Origin: Manduca sexta
Lineage: Eukaryota; Arthropoda; Insecta; Lepidoptera; Sphingidae
Reading direction: 5' to 3'
NCBI RefSeq assembly: GCF_014839805.1
Contig: NC_051128.1
Span: 11,174,466-11,238,465 of the forward strand
Length of the DNA stretch: 64,000 nt
In this document: positions 1-61,320 of the stretch, in pieces
Numbering within the stretch: the first letter of the stretch is position 1
Layout: the number at the start of each line of letters is the position of its first letter
Notes under the pieces: generated by a model
What the model was told of the DNA's origin: nothing
The model's database searches: none
The model's input: the letters and a program-made list of their open reading frames with translations, nothing else
Program-made: the position numbers and the translations under genes

Positions 1-589
1 TTTTACTTACAACTAAAGTATATACATTATTTGCCGCCCCTTTCACATGCCTCGAAAATGCCCACACCTGCTTGATAGAATATGAAAAATAGGTGTGGAA
101 AGTGTTTATATGTACTAGCACAAAATTGATGGACTGTACATCATAGATGTAATCCATATTGACGCTTGAAAGGCAATAATATCTAAGCGACAAACAGTCA
201 ATTTTGAGTAGTGATTTAAAGTTTCAATTTGATCATGAAAATTCATAACAATTAAACTTTTTATTTTATAAAACTATAGCCTAATGATATAAAAAATTGT
301 CCTGAACTACAAAACCTAGATCAAATGATGCAGAAAAATATGGCGATACTAAATACATTTTCGATATATTTGTCGCTTAGATATGTATATTATTCAAAAT
401 GAAATGAATGAGATGTGAGTAGTGTTCATTTGTTTAAGTAATCCCATATTATCATTTGTAGTTGCTCAGCTAACGGCATTCCATTGCTAGTAACCTACTT
501 TTGAAGTCTGTCTAGAGCTAAAGCTGTTAAACAAAGTTCATTCATAAACATGATTTTTTTTAAATTTTAACTTCCAATGTATACCTTAC
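1..589 (-). other. UBA1 intron 1 (partial)
   Basis: This is AT-rich intron sequence on the 3' side of UBA1 exon 1. It contains a small inverted-repeat element (179-384). I can support no other coding exon. A 57-nt open stretch at 11-67 with good splice signals does not match UBA1. Confidence 0.7.
179..384. mobile_element. MITE-like element with 16-bp perfect terminal inverted repeats
   Basis: ATATCTAAGCGACAAA at 179-194 is exactly repeated in inverted orientation at 369-384. Both ends lie next to AATAAT-like sequence. The 206-bp AT-rich interior has no coding potential. This fits a non-autonomous DNA transposon inserted in UBA1 intron 1. Confidence 0.6.
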
Positions 590-1324
590 CTCACTGAAAG
601 TAACGTAGTCCCCATCTTCGAGGCCGTGGCGCGTGTCGTCGAGGCAGGTGACCACCGCCTCGTACTCGTGCGTGATGTTCGCGATCATGGCCGACACGGG
701 GTTCTCGCCGGTCACGTCCACCACCGTGAACTCCGGCCCAAAGTCGCAGAAAACTCGCGAGAACAGCCCCCGGGTGTCCGCGATCACTAGAGCGATGTTG
801 TTCGCGTGCGTGATCGCAGCTACTCGCTCCTGCTCCGCCCATGACGCACCAGTTAGCACTACTACCCTAAACTTACGCAAAAACTCCTCATTCAAGGGAC
901 CGGTATACGCAGTTGTGGGCACATAGTGGTTCAACTCGGATAGCTGCTCGCAGGAAGCAAGCGCTCTGTTCTGACCGATCGCACTCTCCGACAGGTAGAA
1001 CTGCGAAGACAAATCCGCCACTGTGCAAGTGCGCTCATCGTGCAAAGTGACAGACTTCACACCACCCAATATCACGTTTTTCGCTATTTCCACTCCGAGA
1101 CCGCCGAGTCCAGAAATAAGAACGTCCGAGCTCGCCATGCGGCGCATAGCATCGTGCCCCAGCACGTACAGCTGCCGCGAGTACAGGCTCTCGTCGATTT
1201 CATCTTCCACGCGCGCTCCATTGTTCGCCATTGCCGAGTTGTTCGAACGAGACTCTCCTGTGTTCAGTTTCCGCTTTTTCGCCGGGGGGTCAACGGAATT
1301 ATCGGCGACTTCAGCACTAGACAT
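590..1324 (-). CDS. Uba1: Ubiquitin-activating enzyme E1, first coding exon (partial gene)
   Basis: UBA1 adenylates ubiquitin and passes it to its own catalytic cysteine, charging E2 enzymes in nucleus and cytosol. The 245 codons seen start at MSSAEV and run to FSE, where a GTAAGG donor (589 downward) interrupts in phase 0. Diagnostic segments are the basic stretch PAKKRKL (residues 14-20, nuclear-localisation-like), [12 protein letters not shown] (45-56), the nucleotide-binding-fold motif [12 protein letters not shown] (72-83), [32 protein letters not shown] and [22 protein letters not shown]. They line up along the N-terminal inactive adenylation domain of animal UBA1. The active adenylation, catalytic-Cys and ubiquitin-fold domains lie beyond base 1. 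The open frame extends upstream to 1441, but that part is not conserved in the family and is probably 5' UTR. Met32 (ATG at 1231-1229) corresponds to the internal start used for the cytosolic human isoform. Confidence 0.95.
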
Positions 1325-2450
1325 CGGGCACGAACGCGCACAATTTTGCCAGAATTTTGCTTTGCGTTGACAATGTGAGAAGAAATAATCTTCAAATAAT
1401 GTAAAACGACATTCGTGCTTCGTCAGGGGCCGCTTACTCACTGCTTTGAAGTTAGCTACAAACGACGTGGAAATGATATGCGGAAATGCTCTTTTGTTTA
1501 TTTATTTTTATAAAATGTTTTGGATTATTGTGCTAATATTTCCTGTTTTTACGCATTGAATCTCTCTTGGAATTAAAATTAATTTGAAATTTATGAAAGT
1601 AGTACAAAAGTAGTAAAAAAAATATGTATTATTTTTTGTATTGCAACACCAAGGAAAATAATTCATTTAGGCGTTCTACGGACATATAAAATAATTAAAA
1701 TTCAAAATCAATTACGTTTTGCTTGTTGTCGTGATTGCGTCAAAGTTTTTGTTTCATACGAAAATCCGAAATTTTAAACCCAATGAAAACGATGAAGAGA
1801 TTGTTACTTAGTTCGTGTAAAAAAGTAATAAAATATATTGATTTTCAAAGAATTGCAATTTTATTTCTTCTATATTTTTTCATATTAAAGTTTATATAAT
1901 ATAATAATCAAAAAAAGAATATTATCCTTCACTTTTATACAGTAAATGTGTTGTCCCGGCATATACGTATGCGAGAAGCCTATGTCATCAGATACGTCAT
2001 ACGATTTTATAATAATACTTGCTATTTCTCTACCGAAACAATAGTTTTCATAAAACAATAACAAAAAATATTAAATATATTTCACTCCAAGCTTTCATAT
2101 TTTTATGTGAAAGTTATATTCAAATATATTCAATACGCACTTCCGATTTTTTTTTAATACCGAATATTATTTTATAGTTACTGCCAATACTTAAATCAGC
2201 TGTCAAACGTCAATACATGTCGTGCAGCTAACTTCAGTGCAAACAATCCATTTTGTTTCCAATTTGGTGAACATTTCAAGTTCACGACGTCGCGCACATT
2301 CTGACTTGACGTGCGAATAAATTGTTGTCGTGCGATATCGGCAGTGAAAGGAGTACGAACATTATGATTATTGTGTGAAACATCGATAATTACAAAGGAT
2401 TTCGGAATCCTTAAACGTTATTTTGTTTTATTTCGTGTTACTCCGCTAAG
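1325..2450. promoter_or_regulatory. Shared head-to-head promoter region of UBA1 and retm
   Basis: The two start codons point away from each other with about 1.1 kb between them. The interval must hold both 5' UTRs and both promoters. The central part (about 1500-2200) is very AT-rich. Around 2220-2450 the sequence becomes more balanced, with an initiator-like TCAGT at 2234-2238 that could be the retm start site. The retm leader contains one short upstream ORF (ATG at 2364, stop at 2376-2378, four codons). No convincing TATA box could be assigned. Confidence 0.6.
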
Positions 2451-51907
<49,457 letters not shown>

Positions 51908-52449
51908 TTAAGTGTAAATATATGAGTTGTGGGGATTTTTGTTTATTTTTTTTTAGTAGAAGTTGGCTTAGATTTATCGTAAGGAGAATCTTTAGCTTTT
52001 ATATAGAAAATAGCCAAATTTCAAAGGTGTTTATTTTTATTGTATAATTTGGATTTTTGCTCAAAACATTTACAGAGTATACTAGAATACTGCACATCTA
52101 AGATGACAGGCTAATAAGCAAAGTTTTTAGAGCTAATATTATTCTGACTGAAGGTAACTTACTAAATTCAATTTGATCCCATTAAATTTGAAGTCACGTA
52201 ACATAATTAGTAAGCTTAAACATAAAATTAGCACGATTATTAAAACTTGTGAGACGGTCTCATTACACAACAAAGTTGAAATTAAATCCGTCCTGCGGGT
52301 CTGCCTTTACGAGTCCCGTGAACTGGCGTGGGCGACCTATGTGAAATGTTACGCACGTGCGCGGCGATACGATGGGAACTGAGCTGTTTATGCTAATAAT
52401 CTTCGAATTAGGTTTGGTGTTTTATAGTTTGCCCTTAGAACATATATTG

Positions 52450-52625
52450 GCTGACGAAAGTGTGTCGCTCTTCGGGATAGCCCTCTGTACATTCAATTTT
52501 AAAGCGGCTGGCATAAATATGTTGACTAGCGTAGGATATCCATCACTCGTCAGTCGACAGTCGACGCTACTCCACTTACCATCGGCTGCAGTGGCGTCAT
52601 TTTGCTGGGCCTTTATAAGAAAAAG
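52450..52625 (+). mobile_element. Dispersed repeat (GTCAGTCGAC family)
   Basis: GGATATCCATCACTCGTCAG, TCGACAGTCGACGCTACTCC, CACTTACCATCGGCTGCAGTG and GCCTTTATAAGAAAAAGAAG. Same family as 45355-45501. The two overlapping open frames are not genes. Confidence 0.6.
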
Positions 52626-53083
52626 AAGACTAAAACTCTGGCCTTGCTCTTTCAAACTCAATCTAAGGTTTATACGTAAAATTGATTTTGAAAATAGATG
52701 TAGTTTATACTACAGTACATAGTACATAGAAAAAAAAATTTTTTTTTGCTGTTTAGAGCAGTTCATTTATTTATGCTTATATACATTGAATATTCTATAT
52801 AAATACATCGTTATAAAATTTTCCCACATCAAAAGCGTTGTAGAATGCAATCTCGCTGTTTTCTCATTGATTACATCTACGAAGACAGCAGTCGTATTTT
52901 TAATCCGGGATCTAACTTGCACATGTACTCCGCCCACGGGCATGATTACATCTTAGGGTTGTGCTGCACCAGGCGTTGTGATTTGATGTCATTGAGGTTC
53001 AAGATTGTCTACGTAATGCATAGTTTAGATTATACACAAAATACTGTAATTGCCAGTGGGACTTTGTTTCTATTGCTTTGAAT

Positions 53084-53266
53084 GACGAGATGAGCTTGTC
53101 GTTCGCCTGACCTTAAGCGATACGGTCGCCCATAAACAGTAGAAACCGCGTCCAACATTCTGAATTACAAAATATTGTTTGGTATTCTACTGCGCTCGCC
53201 ATCCTGAGAGATGCGATGTTAAGTCTTATTATGTCTAGTTACACTGGCTACAATGTTCTGAATTCA
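53084..53266 (+). mobile_element. SINE/MITE family, near-complete copy
   Basis: ATGAGCTTGTCGTTCGCCTG, GCGATACGGTCGCCCATAAAC, GGTATTCTACTGCGCTCGCC, ATCCTGAGAGATGCGATG and ATGTCTAGTTACACTGGCTAC. It is the reverse-strand counterpart of 8355-8535. Confidence 0.65.
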
Positions 53267-54254
53267 ATTTTCTAGTCAGCAATATTTTTAGTTATTGAAA
53301 CTATTTTCATTTAGGCAAATAATTTCTGCTACATGCGATATGTGTTCCGTCAACCACACATTAGAATGGAATAAGGATAGGTAAAAATGGTTTTGAATAA
53401 TTTAAACATCATCACAGGACTAGTGGCAGTTCTTATAATGTATCTGTAAGGAGGTTTGTTTCCCAGATGGAGAAATATTTACGTTCGCAAACTTTTGCCA
53501 AATATCCGCGCGTGCTTGGTACAGTTTAGTTGTTAGTGTAAATATTTTTTACGTAAAATCAAAATAGTTTAGATCGGATAATGATTGGGGTGCGCAGAGC
53601 GTGGGTGGCGCCGCATTGACGCCCACACTACGGCTGCAGTCTGCAGCGATTCTTATAGCCAACATAAATAGAGACGTGGAAAATACCCACTGTAAACAAT
53701 AGTGTTTGTTTATTTACAATGGTATTTGTGGCTTTTTAGGTGTATTTTTTGTTCAGCATTAAATAAATACCTAAGCTTCGATTTTAATTTATCTAAGTTA
53801 TTCGCATACATAAGTAACATACCTAAAATATTTAGGTAGATCTTAAGTAAAGAAACCTGGTGTTATTCGAAATCCTTCTAATGATACTAAGAATCAAACA
53901 CTACACTAGGTGGTAGACAAGGGAATCCTAATATATTCACCTAAGAATCAAACAATTCTACGCTAGATGGTAGACAAAGGAAAGCTATATTTACCGTTAT
54001 GATACGAAGCTGGCGCGGCGCGTCGCCGACCTGTCTCCGCCATCCGCATCAATGGGATACATCTGCAGCATGATTCATACACAAGGGATCAGGGTACGAC
54101 TCAAGGGAGGGAAACAAATCATAGTTTTTTAAACTAATTTTAATACTTACTAACATAAATGCGCATGGATATTTGGGTGTTATGAGTTCACACTGAAACC
54201 ACTGAACGGTATTGGATGGCATTTAACAGACTTATGTAACATTATGGGAGGAAG

Positions 54255-54390
54255 ACAATGGGTAGACCCTGGTAGGCAATAATGGCGTGGTTATGTCTCT
54301 GGCATTGCAAAGTCCATGGGCGACGGAATCTGCTTACCATCAAGCGAACCGCTAGCTCATTTGCCGACTAGGGCAATAAAAAAAGACAAG
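54255..54390 (-). mobile_element. Dispersed repeat related to the SINE/MITE family
   Basis: CATTGCAAAGTCCATGGGCG, GCTTACCATCAAGCGAACCG, CTAGCTCATTTGCCGACTAGG and GCAATAAAAAAAG resemble the right end of 8355-8535. Confidence 0.45.
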
Positions 54391-55275
54391 TTCAGAGAAG
54401 TGTTGCTAACTAGTAAGGCTGCTTAAACACTGATAAAACGTGTGTGTTTATGCCCAAAGCTTACACATTGTGGCAAATTAAATTGTCTTCAATGCAGCTA
54501 TTTCAATTCATGACTAAATTGCCGCGCTTTAACGACAGCTGCACGAATAGCTTTTCTCAATTACTCTATCGTGCTCAAAACCATCTAAATAACTAAGTAT
54601 ATTGTGGAAATAGTTATTGAGTTTCGGTTTAATCAAATAAAAGTCATTTTCGCGTACATTCCCATTACAACTATAACATTCCTAATAGATAACAATGACA
54701 ATAATGCAGTAATGACAATTTGGCAGTTGCAACGTTTTGTGTTAATTGTTAAAGGTCGCATTAGAACTAGAAATGGAAGCTATAACACAAAGACTGGTCT
54801 TTTGGCGTCTATTTCGTTTGCTCTAATTAATGATTTCTGCATCGACTGCTCCATTTAGTTTTAAGATACATAAAGTGACGTCGAAACTTCACTGTGCCTC
54901 TAACTATATGATACGTGAAGTCGGCTGAAATGCGTTCGCAGTTCGCAACATTTTTGTGCAGTCCGACAATACCTACAATTAAATATCACTGAAAATACAT
55001 TGCGTATCCGAAGTCTATGATATAACATGTCAACACAATCTATTCGGCACCATTTTACCTAGTTGATTGCCTTTTTTTATCGTACGAAACTAATCGACAA
55101 TTATTTCTACGGATTTATTTATTTATGCTAATATTACTGACTGCAATCTGAATTAATATGTCATATATCTAGAATATATTAAATGTTTATAATATTGCGC
55201 AAGATCAGGAAGCGTCTCGTCGCGAAACCTTGACCCCCGAATATGCTAAATATAGAACCGCTAAACTCCTGGTGT

Positions 55276-55292
55276 ACGTCACCGTGACGTCA
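55276..55292. promoter_or_regulatory. CRE-type site within an inverted repeat
   Basis: ACGTCAC-C-GTGACGT (55276-55290) overlaps the CREB/ATF consensus TGACGTCA at 55285-55292. A second TGACGTCA lies at 4881-4888. Function is inferred only. Confidence 0.3.
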
Positions 55293-55892
55293 CAGTTACC
55301 CCCACTCCTGACTGTGTAAATCATTACCTGAAGCTTCAGTATATCACGCTTAAGTGGAAATATATTTCACCCTGCAATAATCAAAACGAATTGCGTCTGC
55401 CTTCAAGGTGTTCAAACATTTTTTTCATTGATAAATGTGATTTGCTAGTTATTGGAATTGGCCCCATGTGACGATACGGCAATAGAATGAGTATCATGGT
55501 TACACTAGCTACTCTTATGCTTACTTCAGAGAGGATATCAGCGTTAACATAAAATATATAGTTTTCGTCACAGTACATAGTGTAAAATAGTTATTCAATA
55601 TAGTTCGGGAAGTCTCATCACACAATAGTCGCAAGTCATATCGACGCGCCACTAAAAAATAATAAAAGAATGCTAAATATTCAACAGAACGAGCGATATT
55701 TACATAATTTTAATATAATTCTCCACAAAATAAATAAGACAAACATGAGCTAAATTATCATAACTTCGGACGAAATGTCCTTTGCACGTTATTTACCTTG
55801 ACCGAATATTGTTATCGAATATCTTGTAGTGACATCCGAACACAATCGTCAGAAGTGTTTTTAGTTATCAATATTATCTGGAGTGTTAACAC

Positions 55893-55970
55893 TGACTGCC
55901 TATGGCATAGTTGTATTACGGTACGACTGCATTGCTGAGGTCTCGGGTTCGATCCCAGGGTGGGTGGGGG
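55893..55970 (+). mobile_element. tRNA-derived SINE head only
   Basis: TGACTGCCTATGGCATAGTTG, ACGGTACGACTGCATTGCTGAG and B box GGTTCGATCCCAGG. The body is replaced by a G-rich run (GGGTGGGTGGGGGGGTGGGG-like). Confidence 0.65.
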
Positions 55971-56141
55971 GGTGGGGATACTTCACCCTATTCTATGGTT
56001 ATCGTTCTCTGACAATATACATAGACAACAAGCTTGCGGGCAGAAAAAGATAATACCATGCAATGCCTACCCAGATAGAACTTAAAGACACCTACTGTCT
56101 AGAATTGCGAATAAATAAAACAACCGAGAGCAAATCATAAA

Positions 56142-56555
56142 CCGCAGATTAGTTTGTTTACATCATAATGACGTGTCGAGCCGAGACGTGGACTCTGACT
56201 GTGAGTTAATCCATAAGCTTAAAGTCGTTCAACGAGCTATGAAAAGAGCTCGGAGTCTCTAAGGGATAAAATTCGGAACGAAGTGATCCGTCAAAGAACG
56301 AAGGTGACTGATAGCTCTAAAAGGTAGCAGGGTGAAGTGTCAATGGGCTGGCCACATATGTCGTAGAACAGATAAATGCTATAGTAAACGTGAACTTGAG
56401 TGGAGACTGCGTCTTGGCAAACAGCGTGGGACGCCATCTGGCAAGATGGCGGGACGATTTCCATAACAGGGTAGTGACTGGATGCATATAGCAGCAGACT
56501 GGGGTCTGTTGTACTCTGGGAGAGGCCTATGTTCAGCAGTGGACTGATGATTGGT
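56142..56555 (+). mobile_element. RTE-clade LINE 3' part, multiply disrupted
   Basis: The translation in shifting frames gives ETWTL, VVQRAMKRA, VIRQRTKV, WAGHICRRTD, RRLGKQ-like, GWMHIAAD and EAYVQQWTDDW, the C-terminal part of RTE reverse transcriptases with frameshifts and stops. It ends in GATGATTGGTGA. A dead copy. Confidence 0.85.
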
Positions 56556-58273
56556 GACACCATTAGTAATATTTTTTATACCTTTTCAGAGTTATCTTCT
56601 CTTCGAGTGTTTACCAATGCCTATAAACTACTGGTCTTAATGAAACGAATAGAGATCAGTAAAATGCTTCCGGTAAGAAATCCTCCACGGTGTTTCTACT
56701 TAAGCGGTTTGGTAGGATTGAAACTGTATAACAATGACCGTTAGTTAGGTCTTCAGCTTCTCCGTAATCCAAGGCTACAAATCCTAAGTAATTGGAACCT
56801 TGCGTCAGCAATTTATAAAGTCTGCGCGCATCCGCTCCGGTCTACATTCAGATTGAGAAATGTCTAGAGTTGCGTAAACAACCATGAGTAAAAGCACGGC
56901 TGAGATACTTTTACTTTTAAACTGTTTCTTAATGCTATACTAATGGCCTTAGGGCTTGTATTAGGTATAGTTGGTAAGTCTCTTACGTGATAGCCCTTTT
57001 ATATATTTTATCACTAAGCTATATAGTATGCAGTTTGGAATAAGACATTTAGAAAGGGGCCGTGTGATTGTCGCTAAAAAAAAACTGTCACTTCCAATGT
57101 GACTACTACATAGATATTGCAACATATTCTATACCGTATTGTGTCGGTTTAAACGCACACATAAATAAAGTTAAAACACACGTCTGTTTTACGCACACTA
57201 CTACAGTTTTTGTGAATATGTGCATGAGCATTTGCTGTTATACTTTACCAAAAAATAGAGATTATACAACGCTCATCCTTTGTATATTGTCTAAAAGTTT
57301 CAACGATATTGTACCCAGTGCAGTAACATAATGAGACATTACTGATACTCAGGTGTCATTGGGAATAGTTGAAGGACTAATATGTAAGTGACGCATAGGT
57401 CTTTTGATCAATTATAAACATCAGAATAAAACGACATCTACTAACTAGTCACGTTTATTTGGGACATTCTAATGAGGCACTTCTTTAATAAACTGGATAT
57501 AATAAATACCTTTTTAATTAAGCCATGAACCTTAGTCTTTTTTGCTTTTTTTTGTTTTTAGATTAAGCTATGTATTTACTCGTATTCCATTAACAGTGTT
57601 TTACTCTAAATAATTATATTTTAAATGAAACAAAGAAATGTGTTTAAACAGCCACCTCATACAAAACTCCGACATTACACAAGTTATATAGTCTCTTTAT
57701 ACTGCTTTTAAATAGTTAAAATGATCATGCCACTATCAGTCTCGGTCCTGTATTTAATGCAATTAAAAGTAATGATGTCGCTTTTTAATTAAAAATGTCT
57801 CTTGACCCAGAATTTTAGGCTTAGAACTGTGATTTGAATCTGAGTGAATGAAAATACAGCCAATAGACAGGTATCTACTTTACCTTTCGTGCAATTAAAA
57901 AAAAAAACGTTTTTTTATTACTAGATTTAATTCAGTACCCGGCATTCTTCGTTGTTTATATCGTCTGAAGAAGTTCTTTCCGTCCAAGACCAAGATTATG
58001 GTAAACCTTGATCCTCCCAGTAATCGACTATGGTGATGCGTGCTATTTTGATCTGAATGCAGATTAGCTCAACAGACGACTGTCTTATTGAAATTAAATA
58101 TAATTATTTATTTGTACCTGTAAAGTTTTTAAATAATATTAAAGGCATTTATGAATAAACACATACATATCAGGTACATTGCGTGAGGCTATTACTGATT
58201 CAATTAGCAACTTAAGGTTATCTTTGAAATACTTATTTATGTTTATTAGGCTATGAATTAACTTAAACTCAGG

Positions 58274-58754
58274 GGGCTCTATTCCGTCTATAAGGGCAAA
58301 TCCGTCTTTTTGCAATTACGGGCGTCTATTCGACGGACAGCTTCGATAGCGGTTTAGGGAAGAGAGAGACTATCCCGCCCTCACACCGATCACTACAGCT
58401 CCTGTAAGCCAGTGGCACGCATTCTATGACATCGAGCAGTGAAGCTCGGCGAGTCTCAGGGAAAACTAATTTGTCATTATCCCGCAACGAAATTAATCAA
58501 ATAGAAAGATAGGGACGAGTTGGAAAAGTGTCAGCCTGTAATTAAAACTGCACTGCAGCAATTACTTACTGTAATGTTACAAATAATTATGTATGGTGTA
58601 TGTTTTGTTGGTTGTCCAAATAAATAAATAAATAAAAGAGGGAAAACAGGCAATAAATCCCCTATATACCTACACGGCTATCAAAGCTGTCCTATAACTA
58701 GAACGCCTGTAATTGCAAATAGACGGATATACCCCCGTAGGCGGAATAGGACCC
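58274..58754. mobile_element. 481-bp MITE with about 75-bp terminal inverted repeats
   Basis: The left end GGGCTCTATTCCGTCTA and the reverse-complemented right end GGGTCCTATTCCGCCTA match. So do the next blocks (ATCCGTCT.TTTGCAATTAC, GGACAGCTT.GATAGC). The interior has CTCCTGTAAGCCAGTGGCA and an AAATAAATAAATAAATAAA run. A fragment occurs at 5319. Confidence 0.75.
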
Positions 58755-59309
58755 ATTTACTTTATACATAAAAATTCAATTAAGTTCAAATATACATAGT
58801 AACCACCCCTCGAAGACGCAATAAAAGCGCACTCATTATTCCTGTAATAGTTTCAATACAATGTTATTGTTTCCTTAGCTTAGAGAAGGTTGTAAAACCA
58901 GTAAAGAACTATGTTTTATCTCTAGGAGAGGCAATGTTTTATGGGACTACTAACTTTAGCTCGTGACTACGCTCGTGTGAAGGTTTCTTCGCGAAATATA
59001 TCTCATTGTGCATTTTCTAAGGCTCTAATCAAAGAGAGATCCAAGTTTAATCGAAATTCGTTTGACAGATTCTGCATTAATACAAATATGTAAACAACTT
59101 CAAAACGTAACGACTTTGACTATATAACTTGGCCAGGAAAAAAAACGCCGCCATGTTGTAAAATATGGAAATAATTTCTTGTATTAAAAATGTCAACTTT
59201 AAAACGAAAAAGTACGTGTGGCGCCCCCAAGTCAGGTTTCTGTATTTTCCTACTCAGACTATAATTATAATATCAAAAGTGCTAAAACACGTTTCGTTTG
59301 CATAAGCCA

Positions 59310-59400
59310 TAAATACTAGAGTAATAAACAGAAAGTTACACAAACATTCTGAAGCGACCGTCTGACCTTGACCTCTAATGCAGTTGACTTTCGAAGGGAA
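59310..59400 (+). repeat. First copy of a local repeat with a nuclear-receptor half-site
   Basis: CATAAATACTAGAGTAATAA, GTTACACAAACATTCTGAAGC and CGTCTGACCTTGACCTC, then AATGCAGTTGACTTTC; repeated at 59762-59850 with changes. TGACCTTGA at 59363-59371. Confidence 0.6.
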
Positions 59401-59483
59401 AAATTTTAGTTATCTATAGCTATTCTTTTTTTAAAATAATTGAATTACATAGATAATTTTCATTGCACCTTGTGGTTTGCGAC

Positions 59484-59645
59484 TATATTTTCAATAAACT
59501 ATCTTAATTGCTTCTTTCGATCTTTCCAACATTTGACCAATTAGAACAAAGTTTTTCCGACATGCTAACAAATGAGCTATTTTGATTGGTTCATTCTCGG
59601 AATCGGATTAAAGTTTTAGATTGGGATCGTTTATTGAAAACGGCC
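59484..59645. mobile_element. About 160-bp palindromic MITE (family TTTTCAATAAAC)
   Basis: Left TTTTCAATAAACTATCTTAA, right (reverse complement) TTTTCAATAAACGATCCCAA. Interior AGAACAAAGTTTTTCCGACA, AATGAGCTATTTTGATTGG and TTCTCGGAATCGGATTAAA match 8636 and 16820. Confidence 0.7.
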
Positions 59646-59761
59646 GTAAGAGAATGTTTTATCGTCGCTTGAAAAACTGAAACTCGTAAATAATACGCAC
59701 AAACTCGTCTGACCTTGACCTCGGAATTAATATTTATTATAGACATATTGCGTTCACATAT

Positions 59762-59850
59762 GCCATAAGAGAGCAATAACTAAATATCTGTTACACATTG
59801 AAGCGGCCGTCTGACCTTGACATCCAATGCAGTGTACTTTCAAAGAGCTG
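59762..59850 (+). repeat. Second copy of the local repeat with a nuclear-receptor half-site
   Basis: GCCATAAGAGAGCAATAAC, TGTTACACATTGAAGCGGC and CGTCTGACCTTGACATC, then AATGCAGTGTACTTTC parallel 59310-59400. TGACCTTGA at 59812-59820. Confidence 0.6.
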
Positions 59851-61184
59851 GAACCGAGCCGTACGCGCGAATTCGTTGGGAGAGGTCCGTTCACATTCCA
59901 ACGTTAATATATTAATATTCATAGAATTCTGTGTCTTATAACGGCAACGCTTAGAAATAAAAAATGTAACTTTCACTATCGATTTCAAACATAATCATAA
60001 AGTTTATTGTGTATTGACACATCCGGATTAAGAATGACAAAGAGCTAATTTAAATTCATCATGTGATGCACGGTTTAGAGTTTAGTTCGTTGTGTTAACG
60101 GACACACAAGGCGACTGCCATTTATATTGTTTATTTGCGTCCCAATATGTTTTTGAATCGATTATACATAAGACATTATATTATTCTGACAATCCAAATT
60201 TATTATTGGATGGTTTTGGTCTCTTGCTATGGACTATACATATAGCATAAATACTTATGGCCAGTAGACGATTAGCAGACTTAGTTGCAATCTATGTCGA
60301 AGGAAATATTTGAATGGTCCATATGTTTTTATCAAGGCTATTGCTAGTTAATAGACGATATGAAATGAAGTCTTTCGCTACCTTTTAAGTTCTTCTAATA
60401 GTAATTGCGTTTTGAAACAGTGCGACCCTGCGATTTCAAAATAAGCGGATGACGCATAGCTTTCATATATTTTGTTTGTCATTAAGACATTTTACATTGG
60501 ATAGTGGACGAAAAATGGCATTATTACAGAAACTATTTATTTGTTTAGTAACGCCAACTTAACACATTAACACAAAATTCATTACAATAACAACAATAAT
60601 AGTATTCTAAAGCTAAATGTCGTTACAAATTACAATATAAGGCGTACACGGCATGCATAAAAACACCAACAATTTGACTAAATTATGTAAAACGAAATAA
60701 AACAATAATAATAGTGCGTGAAATTAGTCACACACTTAAACTTTACATTAAATTATAATTTTAAAGATAACGAAAGAAAAGGGAAAAAGTTTTACAAACT
60801 TAACTAAACTATGTTGAAACAGAGAGGTGAAAAAAACCATTTGTAAGGTTACGCGAAAGTGTGAACTAACCTTCGTTACAGCAATTTCGTATGCACTGCT
60901 TTTTGTACTAAGAGAAACAATTTCATAAAAAGATTTACAATCTCTTATTGCACTTGCAATTTAAATTTGTATTGTGTTTGTAGCAGACCTATTCCCTGGA
61001 ATATGAGAATATGCAATTGTGTCCTTTTTATGAAAATAAGAACATGAATAGAAGCAACAATTCAATATTGTGTAGTTACATTATAGTGTTCAAGTGAGTT
61101 ATTTAATGTTCCAGCAATATTACTACAAAACGAAACAAACATTAGTTATTTTACGTTGTCGTTTATTTATATCAACCTCAAAAC

Positions 61185-61320
61185 TCATTTTCATCAGCCA
61201 TATTAAGTCCACTGCGGCATAGACCTAAACATTTCCAGACAGACCTGTCAGAAGCGGCCTGCATCCATCGTCTAATAACCTTGATAAAGGTTGCAAGTTC
61301 CCAAAACGCGACATACTATT
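61185..61320 (-). mobile_element. RTE-clade LINE 3'-end fragment
   Basis: The reverse complement reads GACGATGGATGCAGGCCGCT, GACAGGTCTGTCTGGAAATG and CGCAGTGGACTTAATATGGC, the degraded WMQAA..RSVWKCLG..QWT end. Confidence 0.7.

Noticed and set aside
11..67. A 57-nt open stretch on the minus strand with acceptor (AAGCAG) and donor (GTAAGT), in phase with UBA1 exon 1
   Set aside because: Its translation (VWAFSRHVKGAANNVYTLV) does not match the UBA1 sequence expected after FSE; probably chance or repeat-derived.
1325..1441. In-frame N-terminal extension of UBA1 starting MSKRPL
   Set aside because: Not similar to UBA1 N-termini; MSSAEV at 1324 fits better, so the extension is treated as 5' UTR.
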